Below, in pieces: positions 12,495-13,352 of a DNA stretch of 13,352 nucleotides. The translations under genes were made by a program, and so were the position numbers. The DNA lies in the NCBI GenBank assembly GCA_002421475.1, contig DIJW01000073.1, positions 7,666 through 21,017 of the forward strand, in the 5' to 3' direction. How positions within the stretch are numbered: position 1 is the first letter of the stretch; the number at the start of each line of letters is the position of its first letter. Origin of the DNA: Thiomicrospira sp. UBA5634. Its GTDB lineage: Bacteria > Pseudomonadota > Gammaproteobacteria > Thiomicrospirales > Thiomicrospiraceae. The notes beneath the pieces were generated by a model that worked only from the letters and a program-made list of their open reading frames with translations, did not search any database and was not told where the DNA came from.

Positions 12495-13352
12495 ATGAAC
12501 ATTATTATTTTGGGCGCAGGACAAGTCGGCTCATCATTAGCCGAACTGCTTGCCAATGATAACAACGATGTTACGGTGGTTGATTTAGATAACGCCCAAC
12601 TCCAGCGATTGCAAGATCGCCTTGATATTCGTACCGTTCATGGACATGCCTCCTACCCGAATGTGTTATTGCAGGCCGGTTTAGAATATGCCGACATGCT
12701 GATTGCCGCCACGCAGAACGATGAAACCAATATCTGCGCCTGTCAAATTGCCCACATCTTATTTAAAACGACTACTAAAATTGCTCGGGTTCGTGGTACT
12801 GATTATCTGCAACATCCTGAATTATTTGATCGTGAATTCAGCACGAATGCGATTCCGATCGACGTGTTAATCAGTCCGGAAAACCTGGTAACCGACTATA
12901 TTCTGCAACTGATTAAATACCCCGGCTCATTACAGGTTGTCGACTTTGCCGAAGGTTTAGTGCGATTGGTGGCCATGCGCGCGCATAACGGCGGCCCATT
13001 GGTCGGCAAAAAAATTCGTGAACTAAAAGAACACTTACCCGCTAAAGTACGCACTCGAATTGTCGCGATTTACCGCCAAGATGAAGTGGTTATGCCCACC
13101 GGTGATGTCACCATTCGGGTGGGAGATGAAGTGTTTTTTATTGCTGAGCCGCATGACATTTCAATTATTGTAGAAGAGTTTCGCCGCGAGAAGCAGAAAA
13201 AAGCGCGTAATATTATGATCGCCGGCGGCGGTCATATTGGGTTTAATCTTGCCAAACAACTCGAAACCACGCACCAAGTCAAAATTATTGATCACAATAT
13301 TGGCCGCGCCCGTGAAATTGCCGAAGTACTTGATCACACGACTATTATTCAT
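12495..13352 (+). CDS. trkA: Trk potassium uptake regulator TrkA, 3'-truncated by window edge
   Basis: TrkA is the cytoplasmic NAD(H)-binding regulatory subunit of the Trk K+ uptake system (partner TrkH or TrkG). I translated the open frame by hand from the ATG at 12495; it runs 286 residues to the window end with no stop, against about 458 for the full family protein. The first RCK-N domain begins with the nucleotide-binding IILGAGQVGSSLA (4-16) and an acidic residue ends the second strand (VVDLDN, 28-33). A TrkA-C domain lies around 145-228 (LVGKKIREL, GDEVFFIAEP). The second RCK-N starts with IMIAGGGHIGFNLA (240-253). AAGGAAA (12484-12490), overlapping the ntrX stop, is its ribosome site. 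Location after ntrYX suggests co-transcription; trkH often follows but is outside the window. Confidence 0.95.
   Translation, partial: MNIIILGAGQVGSSLAELLANDNNDVTVVDLDNAQLQRLQDRLDIRTVHGHASYPNVLLQAGLEYADMLIAATQNDETNICACQIAHILFKTTTKIARVRGTDYLQHPELFDREFSTNAIPIDVLISPENLVTDYILQLIKYPGSLQVVDFAEGLVRLVAMRAHNGGPLVGKKIRELKEHLPAKVRTRIVAIYRQDEVVMPTGDVTIRVGDEVFFIAEPHDISIIVEEFRREKQKKARNIMIAGGGHIGFNLAKQLETTHQVKIIDHNIGRAREIAEVLDHTTIIH

Noticed and set aside
13161..13352. Minus-strand open frame at the right edge
   Set aside because: It is antisense to trkA, whose plus-strand translation matches the family throughout.
1..13352. tRNA or rRNA genes
   Set aside because: I saw no cloverleaf-like or rRNA-like segment in the gaps, and the gaps are too small or already explained.

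Overview
The window looks like a chromosomal segment of a gammaproteobacterium. The reasons are the conserved run def-fmt-rsmB-DUF4390 protein-ntrY-ntrX-trkA with dprA divergent from def, proteobacterial BioB and BioF, and a periplasmic DsrE-like protein. The DsrE-like gene and the general feel of the proteins fit a sulfur-oxidising Thiotrichales-type organism (Thiomicrospira and relatives), but I cannot confirm the genus. Both window ends cut genes: bioB lacks its N-terminus on the left, and trkA runs off the right edge.

Layout. Bases 1-2186 (+) carry the end of bioB and complete bioF, separated by a 134-base gap holding an imperfect inverted repeat that also supplies the bioF ribosome binding site. 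A bidirectional terminator (2185-2211) separates bioF from a minus-strand block. That block is trpB (2241-3439, broken by a two-base CG expansion at 2798-2801) preceded by an exported DsrE-like protein (3494-3994). Bases 3995-4403 hold no gene. They contain a MITE-like element of about 265 bases with strong terminal inverted repeats and internal hairpins, plus one copy of a palindromic motif. dprA (4404-5501, minus) is divergent from def across 49 bases. From 5551 to the end, all genes run on the plus strand with short gaps or overlaps: formylation and deformylation of start methionine (fmt, def), 16S rRNA m5C967 methylation (rsmB), a secreted DUF4390 protein, the NtrY/NtrX two-component pair and the K+ transport regulator TrkA.

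The most striking signal is not a gene. The 12-base perfect palindrome ACCAGGCCTGGT occurs seven times exactly, with four further close variants, where chance predicts about 0.001 exact copies. Copies lie both inside genes (in only two of three codon phases) and just after stop codons, and some sit in longer perfect palindromes of 18-20 bases. The motif is two inverted CCWGG sites fused around GGCC. It behaves like a genome-wide iterated palindrome comparable in concept to cyanobacterial HIP1; its function is unknown to me.

Other points of interest are an NtrX whose sigma-54 ATPase core has lost GAFTGA and the Walker B acidic pair, the trpB frameshift, the structured MITE just upstream of the DsrE-like gene, and a histidine-rich BioB tail. 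I did not recognise a new multi-gene system.
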